Positions 62,340 through 64,000 of a stretch of 64,000 bases of DNA are shown here, in pieces (position 1 is the first letter of the stretch; the number at the start of each line of letters is the position of its first letter). The position numbers and the translations under genes were made by a program. Source of the stretch: Scolanthus callimorphus (taxonomy: Eukaryota > Cnidaria > Anthozoa > Actiniaria > Edwardsiidae); contig CM066914.1 of assembly GCA_033964015.1 (NCBI GenBank), positions 8,113,831 to 8,177,830 of the forward strand. Direction: 5' to 3'. Below the pieces are notes generated by a model. That model saw only the letters and a program-made list of their open reading frames with translations, ran no database searches and was not told the DNA's origin.

Positions 62340-62520
62340 TTATAGTTTCTTTCAAATGTCGATACGATAGTAGAGGCGAAGACTGAAGACATGTTTTCCT
62401 CGTTTTCGGTGGTGAAAAAAGACGACGCGTGTGCGTCGCGTTTCCCGCCTTTTTGGTGTCACGTGACCTTGCGCTAACGTATGTGTGGGCTGCCTGTGGT
62501 GTGGTTAATCAAACATGGCG
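62340..62520. promoter_or_regulatory. Possible divergent promoter
   Basis: A locally CpG-rich stretch (GACGACGCGTGTGCGTCGCG at 62421) with GTCACGTGACC at 62458 sits between a minus-strand ATG frame with a GC-type donor (near 62390 to 62330) and the plus-strand frame below. This is inference from composition only. Confidence 0.25.
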
Positions 62521-62562
62521 CCTTCCTTCCTTTGCTTCTTGTTTCGCGGTCGTTCCTTGCCA

Positions 62563-62671
62563 TGAAATGTGGAAAGATGGGTGCAAAAACAGCTTATCCG
62601 AAAAGTGGGTTGAATTGCTAAACGATTTAATTATTGAAGATTTTTCTAAATGCATTCGGACTGTTTTTTTC
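62563..62671 (+). CDS. Candidate first exon, unknown gene
   Basis: From an ATG in TGAAATGTGGAAAGATGGG the frame reads MWKDGCKNSLSEKWVELLND then LIIEDFSKCIRTVFF up to donor TTTTCT|GTAAGT. The composition looks coding, but I recognise no family, and the next exon would lie beyond 62700. Confidence 0.3.
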
Positions 62672-62699
62672 TGTAAGTTATGCCTTTTTCTTTGATGAC

Positions 62700-63677
62700 A
62701 ACTGAATTCTAAGAGAACATGACAGAATGGGCGAGTTCATAAGCACAAGACAAATGTTACATTTTTTCGCAATAACTAAATTGTAAATTACCTAGAAATA
62801 GTACAGAATAGTACATAATTCTTCAAATTTATTATCATGGATACACATGAAATTTGGCAGAATGATATAAAGTTTATGTTGACAAATCTTATCTACATGA
62901 GTGAACTTCCAGTAGATAGCTGTGGAATAGGTAAAATCTCATTGTGGCTCAGGCCTAGTTTATATGTCACTTAATTTCGATAATTAAATTTGTCTCAATT
63001 AAATTTGTCCGAAATACGATGTATAAACTAGGCCTCAGTGTACTTTAGTCTATAAACATAGATGTACTATGTAGACTTTGGGGCTTTCTCACATTATATT
63101 ACTGAGGTAGGGGTGTACAATATGATGGGTAAGAAATCACAGTTTGTGGTATCTTTTAGGAGTTTTCCCCTTGAATTTTGCAGTAAATTAGAGTAAGTAT
63201 TATTTGGGAAATATCAGGTTTAATGCTGTTGGCCACTGTCAATATTATTGGGGGCCTCCCCCTCTCCCCAATCATAATTACAGGGGGGACAAGAGTGCCC
63301 TTCATCCAACTGCTTCAATCACCCCTAGATACTGAAAGATGTGCCTGAGAAAATATCAAGTTATAATAATAATGAAAATCAAAGCTAGAGTTGGGAAATA
63401 ATGGCTACAATCAAAATCAAATTTAATTAAACATCGAATCAAAACAAAGGTTGTTATTTTGATTTAAAAAAAAAAACCAAAATTAACAGTTTCTTCACAT
63501 CATATTTACTCATACCATTTTGTTGATACTTAACATATAGAATTCACAGCTTTTTTTCACGTTTTTCCTTATTCAAAATGTCACATTTTTCTCATGATTT
63601 TCACAGGGTTTTTTCACAGGTCAAAATAGTTCACAGGCTCATTCACAACATTTTCACAGGAAATTCACATGTTGCTC
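62700..63677. other. No feature recognised
   Basis: AT-rich sequence. From about 63590 the word TTCACAGG recurs several times, an inverse of the CCTGTGAAAA words beside the satellite at 59826-59935. Confidence 0.5.
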
Positions 63678-64000
63678 TCCAGTCTCACTCTCATCCCACT
63701 ATGGAGGTGTCCCATCATTGCAGGATCCCTGGATCCCAGCGCCTCCCACAAAAAATCCTGACAATTCCCAACACAGCTGATAAATTTCCCTGCACTCTTC
63801 TCTTCCCACCCAGGTTCTCCCCCTTATATCCCACTGTGGTGTCCCATCATTGCAGGATCCTGGCTTCCCACCTCAAAAAAAACTCCCTCTGGGATTCTGC
63901 CATCCCATACGGGATCCCACCCATTAGGTACTCAAGATCTCACTGGGAATCCCACCTGACCCTGAGAAATTTCATCCCAAGAAGGATCCTGCTATCCCAT
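63678..64000. repeat. Degenerate GGATCC satellite, runs off the window
   Basis: Units such as CCCATCATTGCAGGATCC (twice, 122 bases apart) and CTGCCATCCCATACGGGATC belong to the same family as 58597-59516, in the same orientation, but are far more diverged. Confidence 0.75.

Overview
The window reads as nuclear DNA of an invertebrate animal, most likely a cnidarian (anthozoan). Genes are split by short GT-AG introns, intergenic DNA is AT-rich, and many small terminal-inverted-repeat (TIR) elements, LINE fragments and a tRNA-headed SINE lie in introns and between genes. The species is not certain: the animal assignment rests on the gene families (Kir channel, ABCG half transporter, rhodopsin-like GPCR, LRR/EGF membrane protein, NBEAL), the cnidarian one on repeat style and overall look. 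All gene models are hand-spliced by frame, splice sites and family knowledge.

Layout. 1-4286: no gene seen. 4287-6976 (+): two-exon inward-rectifier K+ channel (409 aa) with a GYGG filter and a serine at the rectification site. 7173-9958: three TIR elements side by side, one of which holds a 22/23-bp minisatellite. 10345-27154 (+): ABCG half transporter of the White type in 19-20 exons; its long first intron holds a 5'-truncated LINE, and exon 19445-19610 carries a one-base frameshift just after Walker B. 28392-29321 (-): single-exon rhodopsin-like GPCR. 30707-35453 (+): 11-exon, 441-aa receptor-like protein (signal peptide, LRRs, LRRCT, four EGFs, one TM helix, acidic tail). 35454-37846: tail-to-tail spacer with a 115-bp near-perfect palindrome, a TCGCGA-rich element and a decayed tandem repeat. 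37847-58407 (-): 32 exons of a neurobeachin-like (NBEAL1/2-type) BEACH protein, 2354 aa in frame; its N-terminus lies further up, perhaps beyond the window. 58597-59516: BamHI-site-rich 20-bp satellite, reappearing at 63678-64000. 59517-63677: LINE and TIR debris plus a possible divergent promoter with a weak first-exon candidate on the + strand.

The genes do not form a pathway. Kir, ABCG, GPCR and LRR/EGF proteins are all membrane proteins, and NBEAL proteins act in vesicle and granule traffic, but nothing in the sequence links them functionally. The striking theme is the load of small nonautonomous TIR elements: around two dozen can be delimited by inverted termini, several within 30 bp of an exon or in a presumed promoter.
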